Assembly (NCBI GenBank): GCA_002372505.1
Contig: DFGY01000080.1
Coordinates: forward strand, 15,273 to 72,371
DNA from: Firmicutes bacterium UBA3738
GTDB lineage: Bacteria > Bacillota > Clostridia > Peptostreptococcales > Anaerovoracaceae
Direction: 5' to 3'
DNA: 57,099 bases
Below the pieces are notes generated by a model, which was given only the letters and a program-made list of their open reading frames with translations, was not told where the DNA came from and searched no databases. Positions 49,644 to 57,099 of the stretch are shown piece by piece (position 1 is the stretch's first letter; each line of letters opens with the position of its first letter). A program made the position numbers and the translations under genes.

Positions 49644-51818
49644 CTATATAATCATAGTAAGTGAGATTTTCTGCTTGTCCGGGTCTACCGACAGAATTTT
49701 TACCTTAACCGTATCCCCAACGGACACTACGTCCATAGGGTGGTTTACGTACTTTCTGCTCAGCTGTGAGACATGGACAAGACCGTCCTGTTTGACTCCG
49801 ATGTCTACGAAGGCACCAAAGTCAACAACGTTTCTCACTGTGCCTGTAAGCTCCATGCCCTCTTCCAGGTCTTCAAAGCTTTTTACATCATTTCTGAAGA
49901 CTACGGGAGGTGCCTCATCTCTCGGGTCCCGCCCCGGCTTTTTCAGTTCTTCTATTATGTCGGAAAGAGTCGGCTTTCCTATTCCCAGTTCAGCCGCCAT
50001 CTTATCAAGACTCTCGGACTGCTTCAGAGCCGGATAGGCCTGAAATATTTTTTCATCAATATCCCCGGCGCCACCTTCTGAAATGTCCTCCGGGACAACG
50101 CCGATTTTATCCATCATGGCTTTGCACGCCTTGTAGGATTCCGGGTGCACTGCCGTTCCGTCCAGAGCTTCCTTGCCTCCCCGTATGCGAAGGAATCCCG
50201 CACACTGTTCAAAGGCCTTCGGCCCAAGCTTTGCAACCTTCAGCAGTTCCTTACGGCTGTTAAAGCCACCCTTTTCTTCGCGATAGGCTACAATGTTTTT
50301 TGCTATTGCCATGTTTATTCCGGCAACGTATGACAGCAGTGACGGGGAAGCCGTATTAAGGTCCACGCCTACTCTGTTTACGCAGTTTTCTACAACGCCG
50401 CCAAGAGCCGTATCCAGATTCTTCTGGTTCATGTCGTGCTGGTACTGACCTACGCCAATGTGCTTTGGATCGATCTTTACCAGCTCAGCCAGAGGATCCT
50501 GGAGCCTTCTTCCCAGGGACATTGCCCCTCTCGTAGTTACGTCCAGATCCGGATATTCCTCAGCAGCCAGCTTTGAGGCGGAATACACCGAAGCCCCCGC
50601 TTCATTGACAATGGTATACTGGACATCCAGTTTGTTGTTTCTGATAAAATCAGCTACCACCTCTTCCGTCTCTCTGGAGGCCGTACCGTTTCCGATTACA
50701 ATTACATCGCAGCCGTGTTTTGCTATTAGCTTTTTCAAGGTCTGCTCCGTCCCGGCTATGTCGCTTTTGGGAGGAGTCGGATATATGGTGGTATAGTCCA
50801 CCAGCTTACCTGTGCCCGTTAAGACGGCAACCTTGCAGCCGGTTCTGTAGCCCGGGTCTATGCTGATTACTTTTTTATTCTTTACCGGAGGAACCATGAG
50901 AAGGTTTTCCGTGTTTTTGGCGAATACTTTTATAGCCTCTGCCTGGGCGCGCTCAGTGAGGGTGTTGCGTATTTCCCTTTCCACTGAAGGAGCAATTAGT
51001 CTCTTGTAGGAATCCGCAATGGTGTCCCTGAGCAGCTCTTCAAATATGCATCTGGGATTTCTAAGCTGCTCCTTTGCAATTAGATCTGTAATGACCTCAT
51101 CGTCAATGTCCACTTTGACCTTCAGCATTTTCTCCTTCTCGCCGCGGTTAATTGCAAGAACTCTGTGATTGGGAATTTTGCTTACGGCCTCGCTGCTGCC
51201 GTAATACATGTCGTAGACGCTCTTCTCTTCCGGGTCTGTAGCCTCTGTTACAACCAGTCCGGCACTATAGGTCTTGTCCCTGATTTCGTCAATTAAGTCT
51301 GCGTCCTCGGAAATCATTTCCGCAATTATGTCGCAGGCTCCGGCCAGAGCTTCCGCCTCGCTGCCCACTTCTTTCTCAGGATCTACGAAGTCCCTGGCGT
51401 AATCCTCCGGCGCGCCGCTTTCCGCCTGCTGGGCGATCATTATCATTGCAAGAGGCTCAAGGCCGCGTTCCTTGGCCTTTGAGGCTCTTGTTGCTTTCTT
51501 CTTTTTATATGGTTTGTACAGGTCTTCTACTCGCTGGAGGACCTCGGCCTTTTCAATTTCACTCTTAAGATCCTCTGTCAGCTTGCCCTGCTCTTCGATA
51601 AGATTTATTACCTCTTCCTTTCTCGCTTCCAGATTCCTCAGATATGCCAGCCGCTCGTCCAGCTCTCTTAAAGTCACATCCGTAAGACCGCCGGTGGCTT
51701 CCTTCCTGTAACGTGCAATGAAGGGAACAGTGTTCCCTTCATCAATGAGTTCTATTGTCTTTTCTACCTGGCCGGCCTTTAGTCCGAATTCACCGGCCAG
51801 CTTCTTATTTATATCCAT
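49644..51818 (-). CDS. tex: Tex-family S1 RNA-binding protein
   Basis: 724-residue cytosolic nucleic-acid-binding protein related to eukaryotic Spt6, linked to transcription and stress tolerance. The N-terminal HTH region (FGLKAGQVEKTIELIDEGNT), the YqgF/RuvX-like domain (ISIDPGYRTGCKVAVLTGTG, about 315-334), a double helix-hairpin-helix (LLSYVAGINMAIAKNIVAYR) and a C-terminal S1 domain (LTGTVRNVVDFGAFVDIGVK) occur in the proper order. GGGAAGGG precedes the ATG, which overlaps a small upstream ORF by one base. Confidence 0.95.
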   Translation of the reverse strand: MDINKKLAGEFGLKAGQVEKTIELIDEGNTVPFIARYRKEATGGLTDVTLRELDERLAYLRNLEARKEEVINLIEEQGKLTEDLKSEIEKAEVLQRVEDLYKPYKKKKATRASKAKERGLEPLAMIMIAQQAESGAPEDYARDFVDPEKEVGSEAEALAGACDIIAEMISEDADLIDEIRDKTYSAGLVVTEATDPEEKSVYDMYYGSSEAVSKIPNHRVLAINRGEKEKMLKVKVDIDDEVITDLIAKEQLRNPRCIFEELLRDTIADSYKRLIAPSVEREIRNTLTERAQAEAIKVFAKNTENLLMVPPVKNKKVISIDPGYRTGCKVAVLTGTGKLVDYTTIYPTPPKSDIAGTEQTLKKLIAKHGCDVIVIGNGTASRETEEVVADFIRNNKLDVQYTIVNEAGASVYSASKLAAEEYPDLDVTTRGAMSLGRRLQDPLAELVKIDPKHIGVGQYQHDMNQKNLDTALGGVVENCVNRVGVDLNTASPSLLSYVAGINMAIAKNIVAYREEKGGFNSRKELLKVAKLGPKAFEQCAGFLRIRGGKEALDGTAVHPESYKACKAMMDKIGVVPEDISEGGAGDIDEKIFQAYPALKQSESLDKMAAELGIGKPTLSDIIEELKKPGRDPRDEAPPVVFRNDVKSFEDLEEGMELTGTVRNVVDFGAFVDIGVKQDGLVHVSQLSRKYVNHPMDVVSVGDTVKVKILSVDPDKQKISLTMII

Positions 51819-51937
51819 TAATTACCCTTCCCTTTGAATTTGTTTGCTAAATTTTGTCTGTTCTTCTTGGCTTGTTCCTTACTGGGCGCAAATGCGAATA
51901 TGAATCCGCAGGCTATTGATAATGGAATGGTGGACAT
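51818..51937 (-). CDS. Possible 39-residue membrane peptide upstream of tex
   Basis: The frame starts MSTIPLSIACGFIFAFAPS (one hydrophobic segment) and ends basic (KEQAKKNRQNLANKFKGKGN). Its TAA overlaps the tex ATG (TAATG), which supports translation, but GAGGG lies directly against the ATG, poor spacing. It fills the 138-nt gap between folB-folK and tex. Weakly supported. Confidence 0.35.
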   Translation of the reverse strand: MSTIPLSIACGFIFAFAPSKEQAKKNRQNLANKFKGKGN

Positions 51938-51956
51938 CCCTCTTTTGCGTAATGAG

Positions 51957-52811
51957 TTATTTATTTCTTCTCCATCTCTTGGGTACCTTATCCTCTTTTT
52001 CGTGCAGTTCAACCATCATGCGTCCCATGGTCTTGCCTGTAACAGGATGAACAAACTTAGATGCGATTTCCGTCATAGGTCTCAGCACGAAGTCGCGGTT
52101 CATCATGTCCGGGTGAGGCACTACCAGTCGTTCCGTTTCAATAATCTCATCATCGAAGCAGAGAATGTCCAGGTCAAGGGTTCTCGGACCCCAGTGTTCC
52201 TTTCTCTCACGGCCTGCCTCATCTTCAAGTTTCTGACACACATCAAGCAAATCCATAGGTGAGAGCATGGTCTCAACCTTTATTGCACCGTTTAAGAAGT
52301 CATCCTGGTTTTCGTTGCCGTAAGGTTTAGTCTCTATGAGGGTGGAAATCTTCTTAACCTCGATGTCAGGATGTGTGTCCAGAGCATCGATGGCTCCGTA
52401 GAGGAATTCTCCTTTGTCTCCCATGTTGGATCCAAGACCAATGTAGACAACATGTTTCTTTCTGGTAATGCATACGGAAACATCTTCGAAATCCGCCTCA
52501 ATCGGTGCATTGGGCTTATGAATCTCAACGGTGATCTCGCTGAGTCCGTCAGTATCTCTTAGGAGCTTGTCCGCCAGCCTTTCGGCACAGGTCTCAATGA
52601 GCTTGTACTGATTTTCCTCCATGAAGGCTACAATCTTTTCGCAAACTGCTCCATAGTCAATTGTCTTCTCCAGCTCATCGGCTGCAGCCGCCTTCCAGGT
52701 CCGGGTACCCATAGTTACATCCACTATGAACTCCTGACCGCTGGCCCTCTCCTGAGGAATTACACCGTGGTGAGCAAATACCTTCACCCCTTTGATTTTA
52801 ATATAATCCAT
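51957..52811 (-). CDS. folK: Fused dihydroneopterin aldolase/HPPK (FolB-FolK)
   Basis: 284-residue bifunctional folate enzyme. Residues 1-118 are dihydroneopterin aldolase (IKGVKVFAHHGVIPQERASG, TIDYGAV, IETCAERLADKLL), residues 119-284 hydroxymethyl-dihydropterin pyrophosphokinase (VVYIGLGSNMGDKGEFLYGA, ETKPYGNENQDDFLNGA, and GPRTLDLDILCFDDE). Together they turn dihydroneopterin into the pyrophosphate used by FolP. Such fusions occur in several Firmicutes. AAAGGAGAG precedes the ATG. FolP and FolE are not in the window. Confidence 0.95.
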   Translation of the reverse strand: MDYIKIKGVKVFAHHGVIPQERASGQEFIVDVTMGTRTWKAAAADELEKTIDYGAVCEKIVAFMEENQYKLIETCAERLADKLLRDTDGLSEITVEIHKPNAPIEADFEDVSVCITRKKHVVYIGLGSNMGDKGEFLYGAIDALDTHPDIEVKKISTLIETKPYGNENQDDFLNGAIKVETMLSPMDLLDVCQKLEDEAGRERKEHWGPRTLDLDILCFDDEIIETERLVVPHPDMMNRDFVLRPMTEIASKFVHPVTGKTMGRMMVELHEKEDKVPKRWRRNK

Positions 52812-52827
52812 GGGCTCTCTCCTTTTT

Positions 52828-53400
52828 TTATTTTTTCATTAAGTCGGCGCCGGCATTCCACGCTTTGGCGAAAGGTTCTCCCACAATGTTGTAACCTTTC
52901 TGGAATTCGTCATAGGCAAAAGTCTTAAGCTTTGCCGGAACTACCTTGCCGTTTTCGTCAAGTACTTCCTCGTTAGCCTTTACGTTTACAATCCTGCCAA
53001 CGACGCCCTGTACGTGATCCGTCTTTAGGAATTCGAGAAGCTCGCATTCCATAGCCAGTGGGAATTCATCAATAATCGGAGCGTTTACCTTGTCGCTCTT
53101 TACTGCATGGTATCCAGTTCTCTCGAACTTGTCCTCCATGTCATTTCCGGATGCAATACCGAAGAAGTCAGCAACATCTACATGATCCACATCTGCAAGA
53201 GCTACAGTGAAGGCCTTGCTCTCCTTAATGTTGAGCCATGTCTTCTTTCCCTCGCCGATAAAGAGAATAATCTTATCTCCTCCGCAAATCTGGCCCCAGG
53301 CCACGTTCATAACGTTTACTTTCTCATTCTCATCGTATGCAGCTACCATGAGCACTGGCATCGGGTATACTGCAGGAATAACACCTATATCTTTCTTCAT
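52828..53400 (-). CDS. Flavin reductase-like (flavoredoxin) protein
   Basis: 190-residue FMN-binding split-barrel protein. The start MKKDIGVIPAVYPMPVLMVA leads to NVMNVAWGQICGGDKIILFI, then WLNIKESKAFTVALAD, typical of flavoredoxin/flavin reductase domains in anaerobes. ATG at 53400 has GGAGG at good spacing; the longer frame has none. Its electron partner is unknown. It lies 16 nt upstream of folB-folK, though functional linkage is doubtful. Confidence 0.9.
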   Translation of the reverse strand: MKKDIGVIPAVYPMPVLMVAAYDENEKVNVMNVAWGQICGGDKIILFIGEGKKTWLNIKESKAFTVALADVDHVDVADFFGIASGNDMEDKFERTGYHAVKSDKVNAPIIDEFPLAMECELLEFLKTDHVQGVVGRIVNVKANEEVLDENGKVVPAKLKTFAYDEFQKGYNIVGEPFAKAWNAGADLMKK

Positions 53401-53460
53401 GTCAATATCCTCCTTTGTTTCACACATTATAACATCATACATACCCGTCATACAACAAGA

Positions 53461-53516
53461 GCCTGCAATCATTGCGACTGCAGGCCCCTGCCGGTTAAGT
53501 AACAGCGTTACTTAAC
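53461..53516. other. Two adjacent hairpins downstream of the repeat-protein gene
   Basis: GCCTGCA/TGCAGGC (53461-53485) and a perfect 10-bp stem GTTAAGTAAC/GTTACTTAAC (53494-53516). On the minus strand the first is followed by TCTTGTTGT, a weak terminator for the repeat-protein gene. Confidence 0.5.
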
Positions 53517-53556
53517 TATTATGGTAACTATTCTTGTAAGTATAATTGAGTATTTT

Positions 53557-54819
53557 TTATTTCACCTTCACTTTTTTAGTCTTACTCCATTTACCGTAGA
53601 TCTTCACAGTCTTATTGTTGGCTTTTTTAACTAAAGTGTAGGGTCTGATTTTTACGAAATACTTTTTCTTAGCTTTTAGTTTTTTTATAACAACCTGTTT
53701 CTTTTTTGCACTTTTGATATTTATTTTTTTTGCTTTTTTAAATTTTTTATTAATGCTGTACTGAAGCTGATAACCCTTTGCACCTTTTGTAAACTTCCAG
53801 TTCACCTTGACTTTCTTACCCTTCAATGCTTTAACCTTTAATCCAGCAGTTTTTAATTTCTTAGCCGCAGCAAGTGCTTTCTTTTCTGCTTCCGCTTTAG
53901 CTTTTGCTTCTGCTTCTGCTTTAGCCTTTTCCTCGGCTTCTGCTTTAGCCTTTTCCTCGGCTTCCGCTTTCTCCTTAACATATTTTACATAACTATCGCC
54001 CAAAATGGCGAAATCAGCTACTAAAGTTATGTTCGCTTTATTTACATTCCAATTCAATCTTGGCACACTGTCATCCCACGATAGTCTTGCAACGTATGAA
54101 TTATCTACATTTTCTATTACTGAATAATTGCTATTATCTGTATCGAGTTCATGCGCAATTATTTTTAGTAATTCCATCGACGCTTCATTTACATTCCAAT
54201 TCAATCTTGGCACACTATCATCCCATGATAGCCTTGCAACATATGAATCATCTGCTTTTTCTATTTCCGAAAATTTACTACTATCTGTGTCGAGTTCATG
54301 TGCAATTATTTTTAATAATTCCATCGATGCTTCGTTTGCTTCCCAATTTAATCTTGGCACACTGTCATCCCATGATAGTCTTGCATAATATGAATCATCT
54401 GCTTTTTCTATTTCCGAAAATTTACTACTATCTGTGTCAAGTTTATGTGCAATTATTTTTAATAATTCCATCGATGCTTCGTTTGCTTCCCAATTTAATC
54501 TTGGCACACTGTCATCCCATGATAGTCTTGCATAATATGAATCATCTGCTTTTTCTATTGTTGAATAGTCAGCATTTTCAACATCAAATACGTGTGCCAC
54601 AATTTTAAGCAATTTCATTGATGCTTCATTCGCCTTCCAGTTCAGCCTTGGTACACTATCATCCCATGACTCTCTTGCATAATAATCATCAATAATTTTT
54701 TGAGTATCTTCACCAACACTTGCACTTGCTGTGCCAAAACCTACTACAGGCATGAAGGCAACAATAATTAATGCACTCATAATAGAGGCAATCGGTTTTT
54801 TAATTTTGGCAATCATCAT
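53557..54819 (-). CDS. Secreted protein with five 49-residue repeats and a Fn3-like domain
   Basis: 420 residues. A signal peptide (MMIAKIKKPIASIMSALIIV, cleavage near TASA) precedes five tandem repeats, each with SWDDSVPRLNW and ASMELLKIIAH (about 44-270; the last is truncated). A 40-residue Lys/Glu/Ala coiled coil (EKAEAEEKAKAEAEEKAKAE) follows, then a very basic fibronectin type III-like domain (VKVNWKFTKGAKGYQLQYSI). The repeats are nearly identical at the DNA level, with a 147-bp period, so recent duplication or homogenisation is likely. No LPXTG anchor. GGGAGGAG precedes the ATG at 54819. The promoter lies in the shared 77-bp element at 54869. Function unknown; surface binding is a guess. 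Confidence 0.85.
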   Translation of the reverse strand: MMIAKIKKPIASIMSALIIVAFMPVVGFGTASASVGEDTQKIIDDYYARESWDDSVPRLNWKANEASMKLLKIVAHVFDVENADYSTIEKADDSYYARLSWDDSVPRLNWEANEASMELLKIIAHKLDTDSSKFSEIEKADDSYYARLSWDDSVPRLNWEANEASMELLKIIAHELDTDSSKFSEIEKADDSYVARLSWDDSVPRLNWNVNEASMELLKIIAHELDTDNSNYSVIENVDNSYVARLSWDDSVPRLNWNVNKANITLVADFAILGDSYVKYVKEKAEAEEKAKAEAEEKAKAEAEAKAKAEAEKKALAAAKKLKTAGLKVKALKGKKVKVNWKFTKGAKGYQLQYSINKKFKKAKKINIKSAKKKQVVIKKLKAKKKYFVKIRPYTLVKKANNKTVKIYGKWSKTKKVKVK

Positions 54820-54868
54820 TTGGCTCCTCCCTTGATTAAAGTCAATCAATAATGTTTAATAATAATAT

Positions 54869-54945
54869 CCGTTAACTGTTATATGTCTAGAAGTTTATCA
54901 TACAACAATTGTTTTGTCTATCATCGTAGACATAACAGTCATACG
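54869..54945. promoter_or_regulatory. 77-bp control element, copy A
   Basis: Ungapped match to 57001-57077 with nine differences. On the minus strand it holds TAGACA-N17-TAAACT, a promoter for the repeat-protein gene, bracketed by CTGTTATGTCTA upstream and TAGACATATAACAG downstream (an inverted pair). The XRE regulator is divergently encoded 35 bp away on the other side, so it is a natural candidate to bind here. Confidence 0.75.
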
Positions 54946-54979
54946 TTTCTCTTATTATTTATTTGGGGAGGAACCCGAA

Positions 54980-55234
54980 ATGAATGATGACGACTATGGC
55001 TACGACAGAGAAGCAATTGGACTGACTATAGAACATTTACGTAAAAAGAAAGGACTTTCACAGGAAGTCCTTAGTAGTTTTGCAAATATTGCCAGAAGTC
55101 ATCTTTCTATGATTGAAACCGGGCAAAAGCAACCTAATTTAGAAACCATATGGCGTCTGGCCAATGCCCTTAACCTCCGACCTTACGAACTGGTTAAGTT
55201 AATCGAGGAAGAAGGTATAAAATCGGACTTTTAG
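54980..55234 (+). CDS. XRE-family (Cro/C1-type) HTH regulator
   Basis: 84-residue DNA-binding protein. The HTH is GLSQEVLSSFANIARSHLSM (about 26-45), inside IEHLRKKKGLSQ...LETIWRLANALNLRPYELVK, a standard Cro/C1 fold, with a short acidic N-terminus (MNDDDYGYDREA). GGGGAGG precedes the ATG; the frame runs 22 codons further without support. It lies between two secreted-protein genes whose upstream regions share the 77-bp element, so it probably controls both and itself. Confidence 0.9.
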   Translation: MNDDDYGYDREAIGLTIEHLRKKKGLSQEVLSSFANIARSHLSMIETGQKQPNLETIWRLANALNLRPYELVKLIEEEGIKSDF

Positions 55235-55290
55235 AGTAGCATCACATCAAATGCCAGAGCGAGTCATAGGGGCATTACTTGAAGCAGTAA

Positions 55291-55318
55291 AAAGAACGCC
55301 CTTCCGAGCGTTCTCTTT
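55291..55318. terminator. Bidirectional terminator
   Basis: AGAACGC (55293-55299) pairs with GCGTTCT (55308-55314); CTTTG follows on the plus strand and TTTTTAC on the minus strand. It separates the XRE gene from the convergent surface-protein gene. Confidence 0.75.
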
Positions 55319-55323
55319 GTGCT

Positions 55324-56943
55324 TTATTTTACTGTTACAGTCACTGCTTTGTACAAGCCGTTCTGTGCGTAGGCGTAAACTTTACATTTCCCTTTGGCTT
55401 TTCCTTTTATTACGCCTTTCTTGCTTACTGTTGCAACCTTCTTGTTTGTTGATTCGTAGCGGATGCCAACGTGTTTTCTTACAGTTGTTTTTTTCGCTTT
55501 TATCGCGGTTACTTTCAGTTTTGCTGTCTTCTTCACCTTGAGCTTTATTCCGTTTGTGATTTTGTACTTCTTAAGTTTCTTACCCTTCTTATCTACATTA
55601 GATTTGACCACGATCTTCGTATTGTTGGCTTTTTTCTTGCTCCCTTTGGTGGCTACATGTATAACCTTGGACGAAGAGACAACTGTGTCTTTGCCGTTCG
55701 CCGCCACAAGAATGAACTTATAGTAAGTGCCTTTCTTGAGTTTGCCTTTCGCTACTTTTTTGACTGTGAATTTGTTGGTCTTTACTGTAGCAATCTTTTT
55801 CATTCTGTTTGCTTTACCGCAAGCGTTACCGTATATGATGTACTTCTTTGCACCTTTTACTTTTTTCCACTGTAGCTGAATAGTTTTTGTCGACTGCTTC
55901 TTGGAATTAAGTTTAATCCTTGAGAACAGTGAGCCCGCCGGGTCGTTATCATTCTTCATATTTGTTATGGCCTTCTCTGCCGCTGCTACTGAAGCTCCGC
56001 TTCCTAATGCCGTTCCGTCGGATCCTTTCTGCTGGGCAGGGTCAGGCTTAAATTTGGGAATTGCTTCCGTATAGCTCGCATCGCATGCGGTGCACTTGTA
56101 TACCTTCATTCCCTCTGCATTCACCGTGGCTTTTTTTGTTACTGTTCCGGCATTCCAGGTGTGGTTCGCCTTTTCTACATGTTTGCTGTCATTGGCGCAG
56201 ACACGATGGTGCTGCGCATCATTTAGTTTTGTCCATTGACCATACTTATGACCTGTTGGCTCTATTCCCACATACTCATACTTACCACAAATCATACACG
56301 TATTTTTCTTTAACCCAGCTTCTGTGCACGAAGGGTTCTCCTCAATTATACCGTTCTTATCCTCATGATCACAAATTGAAGTAAATCCCAATGATTCCAG
56401 CATAAATCCATGATCTTGCAACAGTTTTAATCTCCAAAATGTAAACGCTGAATCAAAAGCTGAATTGCACAATCTCTGATTTGCGATTCCGAAGGCATCC
56501 CCTTCTGTTATTATAAAATTCATTGATTGTTGCCCAGCTATGTAATCTGAAATGTCGACTGTAGCATTGCATTTAAAATAATAGTTTGATCTTAAAAATA
56601 TAGTTATGTCAGGTTTAATACTTTCATTGTATGGTTTAGATATATCCATATCTACAAAAGTCAGATTATTATTGACACCCAATATATAACTGAACTTAAA
56701 TTTTCCATCCTTATAAGTAACATAGCCCAGTTGATCACCTTGGCTAAAGGATATTGTTTTTTCATCGTTTTTATTAACATAGCCTTTTGATTCAATTAGT
56801 TCAGCCAACTTGTTTGTATTATTTGTTACGATATCTCTATCCACATCTTCGGCCATTGCGCTCGCAGTAGATGGTGTAATTGTGAATGCAAAAAGAAATA
56901 AAACACTCATCAAGAAACTAAACAATACTTTTCTAATTTTCAT
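55324..56943 (-). CDS. Secreted protein with Cys-pair motifs, Fn3-like and Big_2 Ig-like domains
   Basis: 539 residues. The signal peptide is MKIRKVLFSFLMSVLFLFAF with cleavage near ASAMA. Residues 30-190 are not recognised. Then come repeated CxxC/His modules (CTEAGLKKNTCMICGKYEYV; HTWNAGTVTKKATVNAEGMK followed by CTACDASYTEAIPK), a form often seen in large firmicute surface proteins. A basic Fn3-like domain (about 340-430) and a C-terminal Big_2 domain (YESTNKKVATVSKKGVIKGK, AKGKCKVYAYAQNG) complete it. No sortase signal or membrane anchor. AGAGGTGA precedes the ATG. Its promoter is in copy B of the shared control element. Role unknown. Confidence 0.85.
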   Translation of the reverse strand: MKIRKVLFSFLMSVLFLFAFTITPSTASAMAEDVDRDIVTNNTNKLAELIESKGYVNKNDEKTISFSQGDQLGYVTYKDGKFKFSYILGVNNNLTFVDMDISKPYNESIKPDITIFLRSNYYFKCNATVDISDYIAGQQSMNFIITEGDAFGIANQRLCNSAFDSAFTFWRLKLLQDHGFMLESLGFTSICDHEDKNGIIEENPSCTEAGLKKNTCMICGKYEYVGIEPTGHKYGQWTKLNDAQHHRVCANDSKHVEKANHTWNAGTVTKKATVNAEGMKVYKCTACDASYTEAIPKFKPDPAQQKGSDGTALGSGASVAAAEKAITNMKNDNDPAGSLFSRIKLNSKKQSTKTIQLQWKKVKGAKKYIIYGNACGKANRMKKIATVKTNKFTVKKVAKGKLKKGTYYKFILVAANGKDTVVSSSKVIHVATKGSKKKANNTKIVVKSNVDKKGKKLKKYKITNGIKLKVKKTAKLKVTAIKAKKTTVRKHVGIRYESTNKKVATVSKKGVIKGKAKGKCKVYAYAQNGLYKAVTVTVK

Positions 56944-57000
56944 GCCATCACCTCTTTTAACTTATAATACCTAAATTGCTCATACACGATTATTTCGCAT

Positions 57001-57077
57001 CCATTAACTGTTATATGTCTTAAAGTTTATCATACAATAATTTCTTTGTCTACCATCGTAGACATAACAGCCGTACG
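57001..57077. promoter_or_regulatory. 77-bp control element, copy B
   Basis: Matches 54869-54945 at 68 of 77 positions without gaps. The minus-strand promoter TAGACA-N17-TAAACT and the flanking CTGTTATGTCTA / AGACATATAACAG inverted pair are kept, while the spacer differs. It drives the gene starting at 56943. Confidence 0.75.
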
Positions 57078-57099
57078 GTAGTTTGACACTTTAAAAGCT

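Noticed and set aside
54060..54608. 182-codon plus-strand ORF opposite the repeat protein
   Set aside because: It mirrors the 147-bp repeat period on the other strand; no ribosome binding site, and the coding signal is on the minus strand.
55324..56943. Zinc-finger regulator because of the CxxC pairs
   Set aside because: The protein has a signal peptide and Ig-like domain, so it is exported; the Cys modules match those of surface proteins.

Overview
The window looks like chromosomal DNA from a strictly anaerobic, low-to-middle G+C member of the Clostridia. The evidence is strong AGGAGG-type ribosome binding sites, a GlgC/GlgD pair, a YlxM-Ffh pair, CarD/YacL/IspF/ProS in a row, a Feo iron-uptake locus, an iron-sulfur serine dehydratase in two subunits, and flavin/Fe-S reductases. 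No rRNA, tRNA, integrase, IS transposase or Cas gene was seen. It reads as core genome with a few accessory islands.

Layout. 1-3360 (minus): ffh (cut by the window edge), ylxM, then cysE and cysK behind a leader that encodes a 25-residue peptide with five cysteines in a row, followed by mutually exclusive hairpins and an intrinsic terminator. 3399-3771: four and a half 83-bp tandem repeats, each with a hairpin. 3871-10653: an FMN hydroxy-acid dehydrogenase, then pepD, an NCS1 permease, a DUF917 protein and a PucR-type regulator. 10715-11053: a free-standing transcription unit (promoter, 261-nt inverted-repeat-bounded structure with a 39-codon ORF, terminator). 11054-18272: CoA-transferase, LUD protein, Old-Yellow-Enzyme-type reductase, malQ and a sugar kinase. 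18281-21543: a secreted Ig-flavodoxin protein, an operator-like array, a tandem glycine riboswitch with an APC permease, and a TMEM175-like channel. 21557-27618: glycogen operon glgB-glgC-glgD-GH13. 27878-36883: niaR, an MBL/beta-CASP protein, YczE, cyclophilin, Nudix, a split chromate transporter, proS, ispF, yacL and carD. 37138-45786: argF, sdaAB-sdaAA-deoC, thrH, pgeF, a nitroreductase and feoA-feoB. 45867-53400: an LDH/MDH-family enzyme, a GNAT, a VanX-type dipeptidase, an SOS-type Y-family polymerase cassette, tex, folB-folK and a flavin reductase. 53557-57099: two secreted repeat/Ig-like proteins and an XRE regulator sharing a duplicated 77-bp control element.

How the genes work together. 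Serine and its derivatives recur: cysteine synthesis (cysE/cysK), a glycine-sensing permease, serine deamination (sdaAB/AA) and ThrH phosphatase. Carbon storage is represented by glg genes and malQ. Two conspicuous control systems stand out: the polycysteine attenuator of cysK-cysE, which has a complete trp-leader-like 1:2 / 2:3 / 3:4 architecture, and the small autonomous unit at 10.7-11.0 kb. A dispersed palindromic repeat built on GTTTCACGGGGACAGGC occurs at four places. All functional assignments come from reading motifs by eye; no database search was possible.
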